A stretch of 64,000 bases of DNA, from positions 930,001 through 994,000 of the forward strand of contig NZ_SAUF01000002.1 in assembly GCF_004023665.1 (NCBI RefSeq), in the 5' to 3' direction. The notes beneath the pieces are model-generated. The model did not search any database. It saw only the letters and a program-made list of their open reading frames with translations, and was not told the origin of the DNA. Within the stretch, counting starts at the first letter, position 1. Every line of letters starts with the position of its first letter. Source of the DNA: Afifella aestuarii. GTDB lineage: Bacteria; Pseudomonadota; Alphaproteobacteria; Rhizobiales; Afifellaceae. The position numbers were made by a program, and so were the translations under genes. Positions 16,935-24,482 of the stretch are shown here, in pieces.

Positions 16935-17657
16935 TCAGCTGGCTGCGCTGGCCCGCTGATTGTGCCGGCGTTTGATGAGATCCGTGGCGGTCTCCACCGT
17001 TACGGCGGCATCGCGGCAATAGGCATCGGCGCCGATCGCGCGCCCGAATTCCTCGTTCAAAGGCGCACCGCCCACGAGAACGATGTAATCGTCGCGGATG
17101 CCTTTCTCCTTCAGCGTATCGATGACGACCTTCATATACGGCATCGTGGTCGTCAGAAGCGCTGACATGCCGATGATGTCCGGCTGATGTTCCTCGATCG
17201 CGGCGAGATAATTCTCGACGGGATTGTTGATGCCGATGTTGATCACCTCGAAGCCGGCGCCCTCCATCATCATCGCGACGAGGTTTTTGCCGATGTCGTG
17301 GATGTCGCCTTTGACGGTGCCGATCACCATCTTGCCGATCTTGGGCGCGCCGGTTTCGGCGAGCAGCGGGCGCAGGATCCCCATGCCCGCCTTCATGGCA
17401 TTGGCGGAGAGAAGCACCTCCGGGACGAACAGGATCCCATCCCGGAAATCCTCGCCGACGATGCGCATGCCTTCCACGAGCGACTTGGTGAGGACGTCAT
17501 AAGGTGCCCATCCCCGCTCCAGGAGAATGTTTACACCCTCTTCGATCTCTTCTTTGAGCCCGTCGTAAAGATCGTCGTGCATCTGCGCGACGAGATCCTC
17601 ATCGCTGAGTTCGGACAGGACAATTTCCTCTTCGGCCACAGACAGGCTCCTTGCCAA
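16935..17657 (-). CDS. Corrinoid (B12-binding) methyl-carrier protein, MtgC/MttC-like
   Basis: A 240-residue two-domain carrier. The N-terminal four-helix cap domain (about 20-105, EEGVNILLERGWAPYDVL) precedes a Rossmann-like B12-binding domain with D118-x-H120-x2-G123 (KGDIHDIGKN), where His120 is the lower cobalt ligand. SALLTTTMPYM and LVGGAPLNEEF complete the B12 signature. It accepts a methyl group from the MttB-family enzyme and passes it to the methyl-THF methyltransferase. It is divergent from the mttB-like gene across a 205-nt shared promoter region. There is no B12 riboswitch-like element in its leader that I can see. Confidence 0.92.
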   Translation of the reverse strand: MARSLSVAEEEIVLSELSDEDLVAQMHDDLYDGLKEEIEEGVNILLERGWAPYDVLTKSLVEGMRIVGEDFRDGILFVPEVLLSANAMKAGMGILRPLLAETGAPKIGKMVIGTVKGDIHDIGKNLVAMMMEGAGFEVINIGINNPVENYLAAIEEHQPDIIGMSALLTTTMPYMKVVIDTLKEKGIRDDYIVLVGGAPLNEEFGRAIGADAYCRDAAVTVETATDLIKRRHNQRASAAS

Positions 17658-17721
17658 GCGTTTGCACGTGGAAGCGTCTTCGCATCATGCGGACATTTAG
17701 AGCAAGCCAATGCTTTGATCA

Positions 17722-17750
17722 CGACCTGAGATGATTTTGTCTGCGACCTG
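17722..17750. promoter_or_regulatory. Direct repeats in the divergent corrinoid/methyltransferase promoter
   Basis: The heptamer CGACCTG occurs at 17722-17728 and again at 17744-17750, 22 bp apart (two helical turns), midway between the divergent corrinoid-protein and mttB-like genes. This spacing fits co-operative binding of a regulator on one DNA face that could control both genes. No regulator gene is directly adjacent on the other sides. Inference from pattern only. Confidence 0.4.
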
Positions 17751-17862
17751 GAATTTTTCGAGTTTTCCCGCCGCGTCACACTCTGCCGCAGGCGGAAGAC
17801 CATGCGGGCAAGCGGCGCTCTAGCCTTCGCTGACGATTTCCGCTGAGGCAGGAGCGCTGAGG

Positions 17863-19434
17863 ATGGGCACGACCGACGAAACGGCCGGTGTGGACGAGCG
17901 TGGCGGACGGCGCCGCCGGGCAAGCGGCGGAGCGGAGGCGAGGCGGGCGAAACGGTCCGGCTCGCGCTCTCTCCAGATGCCCTTCATTCGCCGCATCCTC
18001 CCGGAGCAGACGGTTCTCGACGAAGAGGGCCTGGCGCTCATCGAACAAAACGCCGACACGGTGCTCGAAGAAATCGGCATCGAGTTCCGCGAAGATCCCG
18101 AAGCGCTCGAGATGTGGCGCGAGGCGGGGGCAGACGTCTCCGGCGAGCGCGTACGCTTTCCCAAGGGTCTGTGCCGCGAGCTTCTGAAGACGGCGCCTCA
18201 GACGTTTACGCAGCATGCTCGAAATCCCGAGCGTTCGGTCGAAATCGGTGGCAAGGCGACGGTGTTTGCGCCGGTCTATGGCCCGCCTTTCGTGCGCGAT
18301 CTCGACAATGGTCGCCGCTACGGCACGATCGAGGATTTCCAGAACCTCGTGAAGCTCGCCTACCAGGCACCGGCGCTGCACCATTCCGGCGGCACGGTGT
18401 GCGAGCCGGTCGATATCCCGGTCAACAAGCGCCATCTCGATATGGTCTATGCCCATATCCGCTATTCCGACAAACCCTTCATGGGTTCCGTCACGGCGCC
18501 GGAACGGGCAGCCGATTCGGTCGCGATGGCGCGCATGGTCTTCGGGGAGGAGTTCGTCGACCAGAACTGCGTCCTGATCAACCTGATCAACGTCAATTCG
18601 CCGATGGTCTTCGATGCGACGATGCTGGGCGCGCTCAAGACCTATGCGCGGGCGAACCAGGGCACGATCGTGACGCCGTTCATCCTGGCTGGTGCGATGT
18701 CGCCGGTGACGGTGGCGGGCACGCTCACGCAGGTCCTCGCCGAGGTGCTCGCGGGTGCCGCCTTCACGCAACTTTGCCGTCCGGGCGCCCCCGTCATCAT
18801 GGGCACCTTCGCCTCGTCGATCTCGATGCAGTCGGGCGCACCGACCTTCGGCACGCCGGAACCGACTTTGGTGCTTTACGGCGCGGCGCAGCTCGCCCGC
18901 CGCCTCAATCTGCCGTTCCGCTCCGGCGGCTCGCTCTGCGCCTCCAAGGTCTGCGACGCGCAGGCGGCCTATGAAAGCGCGCAAACCCTCACACCGACGG
19001 TGATGGCCGGCACGAATTTCGTGCTGCATGCGGCGGGCTGGCTCGAAGGCGGGCTCGTCTCGTCCTATGAGAAATTCGTCATGGATTGCGACCAGCTCGC
19101 CATGATGCAGCAGCTCTCGCGTGGCGTGGACCTTTCGGAAAACGGCCAGGCGATGGATGCCATCCGCGAGGTCGGACCGGGCAGCCATTATCTCGGCTGC
19201 GCCCATACCCAGGCGAATTTCGAGACCGCGTTCTACCGCTCGCCCGTCGCCGACAACAATTCCTTCGAGCAATGGCTGGCGGAAGGCTCAAAGACGGCCG
19301 AGGAACGCGCCAATGGGCTGTGGAAGAAGTGGCTCGCCGATTACGAGGCGCCGCCGCTCGATGAGGGCATCGACGAGGCTCTGAAGGAGTTTATCGAGAC
19401 GACCAAGGCCTCGATGCCGGACGCTTTTAGCTGA
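17863..19434 (+). CDS. MttB-family (non-pyrrolysine) corrinoid methyltransferase, probable glycine betaine type
   Basis: A 523-residue TIM-barrel methyltransferase of the trimethylamine methyltransferase family. The frame is uninterrupted with no in-frame amber codon, so it is a non-pyrrolysine member like MtgB. It would demethylate a quaternary amine onto the corrinoid protein. Recognisable segments are YGPPFVRDLDNGRR, HHSGGTVCEP, NVNSPMVFD and GGSLCASKVCDAQAAYES. The N-terminus (13-35) carries an Arg-rich low-complexity tail (RGGRRRRASGG). ATG 17863 is preceded by GAGGCAGGAG and matches the family start. Nearby sarcosine oxidase operons make glycine betaine the most likely substrate; proline betaine or carnitine remain possible. 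Confidence 0.88.
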   Translation: MGTTDETAGVDERGGRRRRASGGAEARRAKRSGSRSLQMPFIRRILPEQTVLDEEGLALIEQNADTVLEEIGIEFREDPEALEMWREAGADVSGERVRFPKGLCRELLKTAPQTFTQHARNPERSVEIGGKATVFAPVYGPPFVRDLDNGRRYGTIEDFQNLVKLAYQAPALHHSGGTVCEPVDIPVNKRHLDMVYAHIRYSDKPFMGSVTAPERAADSVAMARMVFGEEFVDQNCVLINLINVNSPMVFDATMLGALKTYARANQGTIVTPFILAGAMSPVTVAGTLTQVLAEVLAGAAFTQLCRPGAPVIMGTFASSISMQSGAPTFGTPEPTLVLYGAAQLARRLNLPFRSGGSLCASKVCDAQAAYESAQTLTPTVMAGTNFVLHAAGWLEGGLVSSYEKFVMDCDQLAMMQQLSRGVDLSENGQAMDAIREVGPGSHYLGCAHTQANFETAFYRSPVADNNSFEQWLAEGSKTAEERANGLWKKWLADYEAPPLDEGIDEALKEFIETTKASMPDAFS

Positions 19435-19435
19435 T

Positions 19436-19496
19436 AACACACAATATGTGTTGACACGCTTATCATGTGTTATTTAGGTCTGTCGCATGACAGACC
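19436..19496. promoter_or_regulatory. Operator cluster and start-codon palindrome before the XRE gene
   Basis: The 52-nt gap before the XRE gene is filled with symmetric sequence. AACACA (19436-19441) and TGTGTT (19447-19452) form an inverted repeat, and a further TGTGTTA lies at 19466-19472. A -35-like TTGACA is at 19451-19456. A perfect 8-bp inverted repeat, GGTCTGTC (19477-19484) and GACAGACC (19489-19496), spans the ATG at 19487. There is no ribosome binding site, so the mRNA may be leaderless or translation may be hairpin-controlled. Autoregulation by the XRE protein is likely. Confidence 0.55.
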
Positions 19497-20401
19497 TCGA
19501 TCCCACACGCCTCAAAAACCTCCGCAAGGAGCTGGGGCTGACACAGGCGCAACTCGCGGAGCGCCTTTCCACCACGCAGCAGACGATCGCCCGCTGGGAA
19601 GGCGGGCGCGCGCATCCGAGCATCGCCGCATTGCGCGATCTTGCCGTGATTTTCGGCGTCTCCATCGATGATATTCTGGGCACCAATCCGCTCGGCACGA
19701 AGCCCGCCTCAAGCCATTATCATCTCCTGCAAAACGACAGCGACGGCTATCGGGGCAATCTCGGCATCCGGTTGTCGGGATCAGATACGAGCCGTTGGTA
19801 CCCGCTGAGCGCTGCAAACACGGAGCGCGTGTATGAGGGCATCGGCGAGAGACGCTGGCTGACCCTCGCCACCCTCAACAACCGCGTGCTTCTCATCAAT
19901 CAGCCGAACATCAAGGCGTTGAGCCTTTTGCCCGAGGAGGCGGACCCCCCGGAAAGTGATTGGGACGTCGCCTATCCCGAGGTCGAAGGCGTGCCGCTGG
20001 AGCTTTACCGGGCGCTTGCCGATGTCGCCGGATCTCCGGACGATGACCTGGGAGAGAGTTATTCGCCGGCGCTTATCGCGACCTGCCGCGACTTCATGAA
20101 GGAGATGAACATCGACGAAGAGAACGCCTACGGCTTCGTCTTCTCCACGCACGTCCATTTCACCGACGGCACGAGCCAGTCCGGCTATATCGAGGCGAAC
20201 GAGGCCGCGCAGCTCTTCTTCGAAGCAGAAGAGGACATGCCCGCGACCCCGATCCTTTTACGCTTTGCCGAAAAAGGGCTCGATATGCTGCTGCCGGAAG
20301 AAGCCGTCGCCTTCATCGACATGCCGCTCATCGACGTCATCGACGCCATGAAGAAGATCAATGCCGCGAAGGCTGCTCAGACCGGCGCGTCGAAGGGCTG
20401 A
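19487..20401 (+). CDS. XRE-family HTH regulator with long uncharacterised C-terminal domain
   Basis: A 304-residue protein. A cro/cI-type helix-turn-helix occupies about residues 5-62 (LKNLRKELGLTQAQLAERL, TTQQTIARWEGGRAHPS). The remaining 240 residues are acidic and soluble and match no sensor domain I know (for example SYSPALIATCRDFMKEMNIDEE, HVHFTDGTSQSGYIEANEAA). It follows the mttB-like gene by 52 nt, but its own operator-like repeats suggest separate control. Its 3' end overlaps the convergent GST gene by 25 nt. It may regulate itself; other targets are unknown. Confidence 0.8.
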   Translation: MTDLDPTRLKNLRKELGLTQAQLAERLSTTQQTIARWEGGRAHPSIAALRDLAVIFGVSIDDILGTNPLGTKPASSHYHLLQNDSDGYRGNLGIRLSGSDTSRWYPLSAANTERVYEGIGERRWLTLATLNNRVLLINQPNIKALSLLPEEADPPESDWDVAYPEVEGVPLELYRALADVAGSPDDDLGESYSPALIATCRDFMKEMNIDEENAYGFVFSTHVHFTDGTSQSGYIEANEAAQLFFEAEEDMPATPILLRFAEKGLDMLLPEEAVAFIDMPLIDVIDAMKKINAAKAAQTGASKG

Positions 20402-21003
20402 TAGATCGTCTTGAAGGCGGGCAGTGCCTCGAGCCGTTCCGCATGTGCTTTGAGCGCCGGATAGGTGGCCATGTCGACGAGACCCGGATGCGCCTCGCTC
20501 AAAAAGCGCAGGGCCGTCGCGACGAAAATGTCGGCATGGCCGATCGAAGAGCCGAGCCAGTAGGGCGCGTCGAGCCGCTTGCGGTCGGTCTCGAGCGCCG
20601 CGAGAACGCCCGAGATCTGGTTGCGACAGCGCTCCATCCAGATGTCGGATTTTTCCCCGTGCAGGCGCAATTCGTAGATGAGGCTGACGGCCTTGTCGGC
20701 GAGCCCTGAGGCGAGCGAGGCGATCTTGATCGCGCGGTGGCGCGCCGGCTCTTCGATCGGAAACATCGCCCGCTCCGCCCCGACGAGATTGTCGAGATAA
20801 TCGAGGATGGCGTGGCTTTCGATGAGGACGTCGCCATTGTCGAGGACGAGGGTCGGCACCCGCATCAAGGGGTTGTACGCGCGGATCTTGTCGCCATCGC
20901 CGAAAACCGACCAGGGCCGGTGCTCGAACGGCATGTCGTAGAGCGTGAGCGCCACGCCGACGCGCCGCACGAAAGGGGAATCGTATTGGCCGATGAGGAT
21001 CAT
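20377..21003 (-). CDS. Glutathione S-transferase family protein
   Basis: A 208-residue cytosolic GST. The thioredoxin-like N-terminal domain (MILIGQYDSPFVRRVGVALTL, NPLMRVPTLVLDNGDVLIESHAIL, with the conserved PTL and ES-type glutathione-binding turns) is followed by an all-helical C-terminal domain (about 90-205). The active-site region DSPFVRR places Ser at the usual position. It converges with the XRE gene with a 25-nt overlap and stands alone. A detoxification role is inferred from family only. Confidence 0.88.
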   Translation of the reverse strand: MILIGQYDSPFVRRVGVALTLYDMPFEHRPWSVFGDGDKIRAYNPLMRVPTLVLDNGDVLIESHAILDYLDNLVGAERAMFPIEEPARHRAIKIASLASGLADKAVSLIYELRLHGEKSDIWMERCRNQISGVLAALETDRKRLDAPYWLGSSIGHADIFVATALRFLSEAHPGLVDMATYPALKAHAERLEALPAFKTIYQPFDAPV

Positions 21004-21061
21004 GCTTGCCCCCTGAAAAGGTCAGGAATACGTACCTGCGCAGCGAGAGGGAGACAAGCTG

Positions 21062-21727
21062 GTGCTGAGCGAGATCGCAGCGAGGCTGGGACGCCACGGC
21101 CTCATCCTGCGTGGCGGGTTTCACCCTGACAAGGACGAGGTGGGGCTCGACGGCTGCGGCACGCTCCTCCTCGTCGGCAATGCCGGGCCGGCGATGTGGC
21201 AGGCCTTCGCGCCACATGCGGGGGAGGGCCCTGACCCGCTCGACCGCTGGACTGAGCACGTGGTGGAGCCCGTTGCGGAAGCTTTCGGCGGCAAGGCGCT
21301 CTACCCGTTCGATCGGCCGCATCGCCCGTTCCAGCGCTGGGCGGGGAGAGCGGAAGGGCTCGGGCCGTCGCCGCTCGGCATTCTGATCCATCCCGAATAC
21401 GGGCTCTGGCACGCCTACCGCGCCGCTTTGCTCTTCGCCGAACGTCTCGATCTGCCGCCGCGTCCAGCTCCAGACATGCCGTGTGAGAGCTGCACCGAAA
21501 AGCCTTGTCTCACAACCTGTCCGGCCGGCGCCGTCAGCGAAGCGGCCTATGACGTGGCGGCCTGCGCCGCCGCCCATATCATGAGGCGCGAGGCCGATTG
21601 TCTCGCCGTCGGCTGCCACGCCCGCAACGCCTGTCCGGTCGGCGCCGCTTACCGCTATCAGCCGGCGGAGACGGCATTTCACATGCGGGCTTTTGCGCGC
21701 TTCCTGCCCCGCGCCGCAACGGCCTGA
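21062..21727 (+). CDS. QueG-related ferredoxin-like Fe-S protein
   Basis: A 221-residue protein whose C-terminal third carries eight cysteines in a two-cluster pattern: Cys141, 144, 149, 153 (CESCTEKPCLTTCP) and Cys168, 180, 185, 191 (ending HARNACPVG). This resembles the ferredoxin region of epoxyqueuosine reductase-like proteins. The N-terminal part (GLILRGGFHPDKDEVG, GTLLLVGNAGPAMW) also fits a QueG-related fold but lacks the cobalamin-binding length of true QueG. The start is GTG 21062 with a GAGAGGGAGA ribosome binding site. An electron-transfer role is inferred; physiological partner unknown. Confidence 0.75.
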   Translation: MLSEIAARLGRHGLILRGGFHPDKDEVGLDGCGTLLLVGNAGPAMWQAFAPHAGEGPDPLDRWTEHVVEPVAEAFGGKALYPFDRPHRPFQRWAGRAEGLGPSPLGILIHPEYGLWHAYRAALLFAERLDLPPRPAPDMPCESCTEKPCLTTCPAGAVSEAAYDVAACAAAHIMRREADCLAVGCHARNACPVGAAYRYQPAETAFHMRAFARFLPRAATA

Positions 21728-21830
21728 GGAGAGACGAGCGCCCGACGCCGGTTCGTCGCGGACCGATTTGTGCGGTTGCTCTGGTGCGGTTTCGCCTCGC
21801 CGAGGGAACACCGGGAGAGGGGAGCGGTTT

Positions 21831-22319
21831 TTGTCCGGTCAGGCCGCGGCGCGTGACGAAGCCCGCGCGAGAAAGATCGGATCCCCCTTGCCCGCTTCCC
21901 GAGAGCGCCTTCTTCTCCAGATTGTCGTTGCGATCCTGTCGCTGATTCCGCTTTCCGCCGGCGCAGCGGGCGTCGTCCTCGGACCCGGCTTCGTGCAGGC
22001 GTCGGCCCCCTGGTCGGTCGACCTCGACAGCCATCTGCGCTTTCTCTCCGGCGTCTTCTTCGGCGTCGGCCTCGCTTTTCTCTCCTGCGTCCCGGCGATT
22101 GAAAGGAAGGGAGAGCGCTTCCGACTTCTTTCCATGCTGATCGCTCTCGGCGGCCTCGCCCGGCTTCTCTCGCTGGTGCTTGCGGGCTCGCCTTCGCCCG
22201 GTCATGTCGGCGGGCTCGTCATGGAGCTCGCCGTGGTGCCGTGTCTCGTCATCTGGCAGAGGCGGGTGGCCCGCCTCAGATCCCGAACAGGATCTGCAGT
22301 GCAAAGATCACCCACATGA
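21831..22319 (+). CDS. DUF4345 family membrane protein
   Basis: A 162-residue integral membrane protein with about four helices (IVVAILSLIPLSAGAAG, FLSGVFFGVGLAFLSC, MLIALGGLARLLSLVLAG, GLVMELAVVPCLVIWQ). The pattern LRFLSG-FFGVGL-FLS and GGLARLLSL is typical of DUF4345. No ATG fits; the TTG at 21831 lies 6 nt after a strong GGGAGAGGGGAG site and is the likely start. Function unknown. Its 3' end overlaps the convergent MAPEG gene by 44 nt. Confidence 0.78.
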   Translation: MSGQAAARDEARARKIGSPLPASRERLLLQIVVAILSLIPLSAGAAGVVLGPGFVQASAPWSVDLDSHLRFLSGVFFGVGLAFLSCVPAIERKGERFRLLSMLIALGGLARLLSLVLAGSPSPGHVGGLVMELAVVPCLVIWQRRVARLRSRTGSAVQRSPT

Positions 22320-22698
22320 GGAGAAGGACGAAGAGGCCGAAGGCGAAGATGCGGAAGCGGGACCGCAGTTCGTTGGAGCCGGTGTGGATATAGGCGTGCA
22401 GGATGCGGCTCGCGACGAAGACGAAGCTCAGGATGACGAAGACGAAGCCCGCCTTGTTCGTCAGGACCGCCAGCGCCGTAAGGGCATAAAAGAGGACCGG
22501 CAGCTCGAACTGGTTGCGATAGCAATTCGCCGCCTGCAGAGCTTTCGTCGGCCAGTTCGGCTCGTTGAGGGCGATCTCGTCGGGACTGACCTCGCCGCGG
22601 CGGATCGCGGCAAACCGCACCCGGCCCATATGGAAGGCGAGGACGAAGGTGAGGCCGACCTGGATGAAGGTGGGCAAAAGAACGAGGAAGAGCGGCAT
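22276..22698 (-). CDS. MAPEG family membrane protein
   Basis: A 140-residue, four-helix membrane protein. The family core is seen in EPNWPTKALQAANCYRNQFELPVLFYAL (the QxxxxNQFExPVLFY-like motif) and SRILHAYIHTGSN. Bacterial MAPEG proteins are relatives of glutathione-dependent eicosanoid enzymes, mostly of unknown role. The GST at 20377-21003 is close but not in the same operon. It converges with the DUF4345 gene with a 44-nt overlap. Confidence 0.85.
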   Translation of the reverse strand: MPLFLVLLPTFIQVGLTFVLAFHMGRVRFAAIRRGEVSPDEIALNEPNWPTKALQAANCYRNQFELPVLFYALTALAVLTNKAGFVFVILSFVFVASRILHAYIHTGSNELRSRFRIFAFGLFVLLLMWVIFALQILFGI

Positions 22699-22749
22699 TG
22701 AGGCTCCGGTTCAAAAGATGGGACAGCGTAAGGCGGGTGACGCGCAAGA

Positions 22750-22773
22750 CCAAGGGGCGGGACTGCCCCTTGG
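22750..22773 (-). terminator. Hairpin downstream of the MFS gene
   Basis: Perfect 9-bp arms, CCAAGGGGC (22750-22758) and GCCCCTTGG (22765-22773), around a 6-nt loop. It lies 28 nt beyond the stop of the minus-strand MFS gene and before the MAPEG gene. The T-tract is weak on both strands (TCTT on minus, CTTTTG on plus), so termination may be partial. Confidence 0.5.
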
Positions 22774-22800
22774 CTTTTGAGATCGCGCACGAAGGGCGCG

Positions 22801-24282
22801 TCAGGCCTGCGCCGACAACGGCTCCGCCACGTCTTCGAGACCACGCTGCTCGGCCTTGACGCCGAAGACGATGGCGATTCCGGCCGCCACGAAGAGGAGG
22901 GCGGCGGCGAAGCAATAGCCGTAGAAGACGTCCATCGGGTTGCCGGTGCCGATCAAGGAGCCGAAAATCCAAGGCGCCAACACGCCGCCTGTGGCCGTCC
23001 CGATGGCGTAAAAGAGCGAAATCGCCATGGCGCGCATCTCCAGCGGAAAAACCTCGCTGACGGTGAGATAGGCCGAGCTTGCTGCCGGTGAGGCGAAGAA
23101 GAAGATCACCGTCCACATCGCCGTCTGGGTCGCTGCCGTCAGCGCGTCCTGGACGAAGAGGATGCCGGTGACGACGAGAAGCGTCGCGGCGATACCGTAT
23201 GTGGCGGAGATCATCTGCCGCCGTCCGATCGTGTCGAAGAACGAGCCGAGCACGAGAACGCCGAGGAAATTGCCGATGGCGAAGGGCAGAAGGTACATGC
23301 CGGTATCGCTCGACGGGACCTCGTAGAAGCGCGTCAGGACCATCGCATAGGTGAAGAAGATGGCGTTGTAGAGAAACGCCTGCGACACCATCAGCGACAG
23401 GCCGAGGACGGAGCGTTTCGGGTAGGTCTTGAACATCGTCTTGAAGATGATGGCAAAGCCGAAGACCCGGCGCGGATGAATGGTGATCGCCTGATCCTTC
23501 GACGGCCGCTCCAGCTTTTTGCCGGTCTCTTTCTCGATTTCGTCCTCGATGCCTTTGACGACCTTTTCCGCCTGCTCTTCGTAGCCATGGGTGGCGAGCC
23601 AGCGGGGGCTTTCCGGCACATAGCGGCGCACCAGGAGAATGCAGAGGCCGAGAATTGCGCCGATGCCGAAGCCGACGCGCCAGCCGATATCGGTCGGCAG
23701 AATGTCCGGATCGAGAAGCACGAGGGTGGACAGCGAGCCGACGGCGGCGCCGAGCCAGTAGGAGCCGTTGATGAAAAGGTCGATCCGCCCGCGCACCCGC
23801 GCAGGAATGAGCTCGTCGATGGCGGAGTTGATCGCCGCATATTCGCCGCCGATGCCCGCGCCCGTCAGGAAGCGGAAGAGCGCGAAACTCCACCAGTTCC
23901 AGGAAAAGGCGGTGAGGAGCACGCCGACGAGATAGAGCGTCAGCGTGACGAAGAAGAGGACTTTTCGGCCGAAACGGTCGGTGAGATACCCGAAGACGAT
24001 GGCCCCGACGACGCAGCCTGCCAGATAGAACGACGCGATCGCGCCGATCTGCGCGCTGGTGAAGTTGAGAGTTTCAGGTTCTTGCAGGACGCCGCTGATG
24101 GCGCCTTTGAGGGTGACTTCCAGGCCGTCGAGGATCCAGGTGATGCCAAGCGCGAAGACGATCAGCCAATGGAAGCGGCTCCATGGCAGGCGGTCGAGCC
24201 GCGCCGGGATCAAGGTTTCGATGGGGTCCGGTTTTTGGGTTTCCGCGTCGTCTCTCTGGGTATCCGCGTATCTGTCCGTCAC
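22801..24282 (-). CDS. MFS transporter, sugar/aromatic-acid porter type
   Basis: A 493-residue 12-helix major facilitator. Signatures are WILDGLEVTLKGAI (first helix), GYLTDRFGRKVLFF (motif A), FRFLTGAGIGGEYAAINSAIDELIPARVRGR (SP/AAHS-type loop) and a charged central loop with EDEIEKETGKKLERPSKDQ. The second half repeats SFFDTIGRRQMI. It is monocistronic between two hairpin or palindrome regions. The substrate cannot be told from sequence; members of this branch carry sugars, aromatic acids or osmolytes. Confidence 0.85.
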   Translation of the reverse strand: MTDRYADTQRDDAETQKPDPIETLIPARLDRLPWSRFHWLIVFALGITWILDGLEVTLKGAISGVLQEPETLNFTSAQIGAIASFYLAGCVVGAIVFGYLTDRFGRKVLFFVTLTLYLVGVLLTAFSWNWWSFALFRFLTGAGIGGEYAAINSAIDELIPARVRGRIDLFINGSYWLGAAVGSLSTLVLLDPDILPTDIGWRVGFGIGAILGLCILLVRRYVPESPRWLATHGYEEQAEKVVKGIEDEIEKETGKKLERPSKDQAITIHPRRVFGFAIIFKTMFKTYPKRSVLGLSLMVSQAFLYNAIFFTYAMVLTRFYEVPSSDTGMYLLPFAIGNFLGVLVLGSFFDTIGRRQMISATYGIAATLLVVTGILFVQDALTAATQTAMWTVIFFFASPAASSAYLTVSEVFPLEMRAMAISLFYAIGTATGGVLAPWIFGSLIGTGNPMDVFYGYCFAAALLFVAAGIAIVFGVKAEQRGLEDVAEPLSAQA

Positions 24283-24341
24283 GGCCTGTCACCTCCGTTC
24301 GATCGGAGATGCAAACCCCTGGTAGAGATCGGGGTTCCTCG

Positions 24342-24356
24342 TTTTGCGGCGCAAAA
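24342..24356. promoter_or_regulatory. Palindrome upstream of the MFS gene
   Basis: TTTTGC-ggc-GCAAAA is a perfect 6-bp inverted repeat lying 60 nt upstream of the MFS start. A second symmetric element, AACCCC/GGGGTT (24314-24336), lies between it and the gene. Together they look like an operator region, but no regulator gene is adjacent. Confidence 0.4.
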
Positions 24357-24482
24357 ATGACAAAAGGCCGGCAAAAACGCGGTGCAGGGGGCTTTCAGAC
24401 GCGGGCGAAGAGGCGCCTTGCGCGACCGAGGTGCGGAAAAATACCCGTCAGAGGGGAGTGAGGCGCGCGTGGCGGAAGGACA

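Noticed and set aside
16935-17862. Cobalamin riboswitch in the leaders of the corrinoid genes
   Set aside because: I looked for a B12-box-like sequence and a multi-stem leader. The 205-nt divergent region has neither; only short direct repeats are visible.
17863-19434. Pyrrolysine-type MttB
   Set aside because: The frame has no internal TAG, so the protein is a non-pyrrolysine member. I saw no pyl genes in the window.
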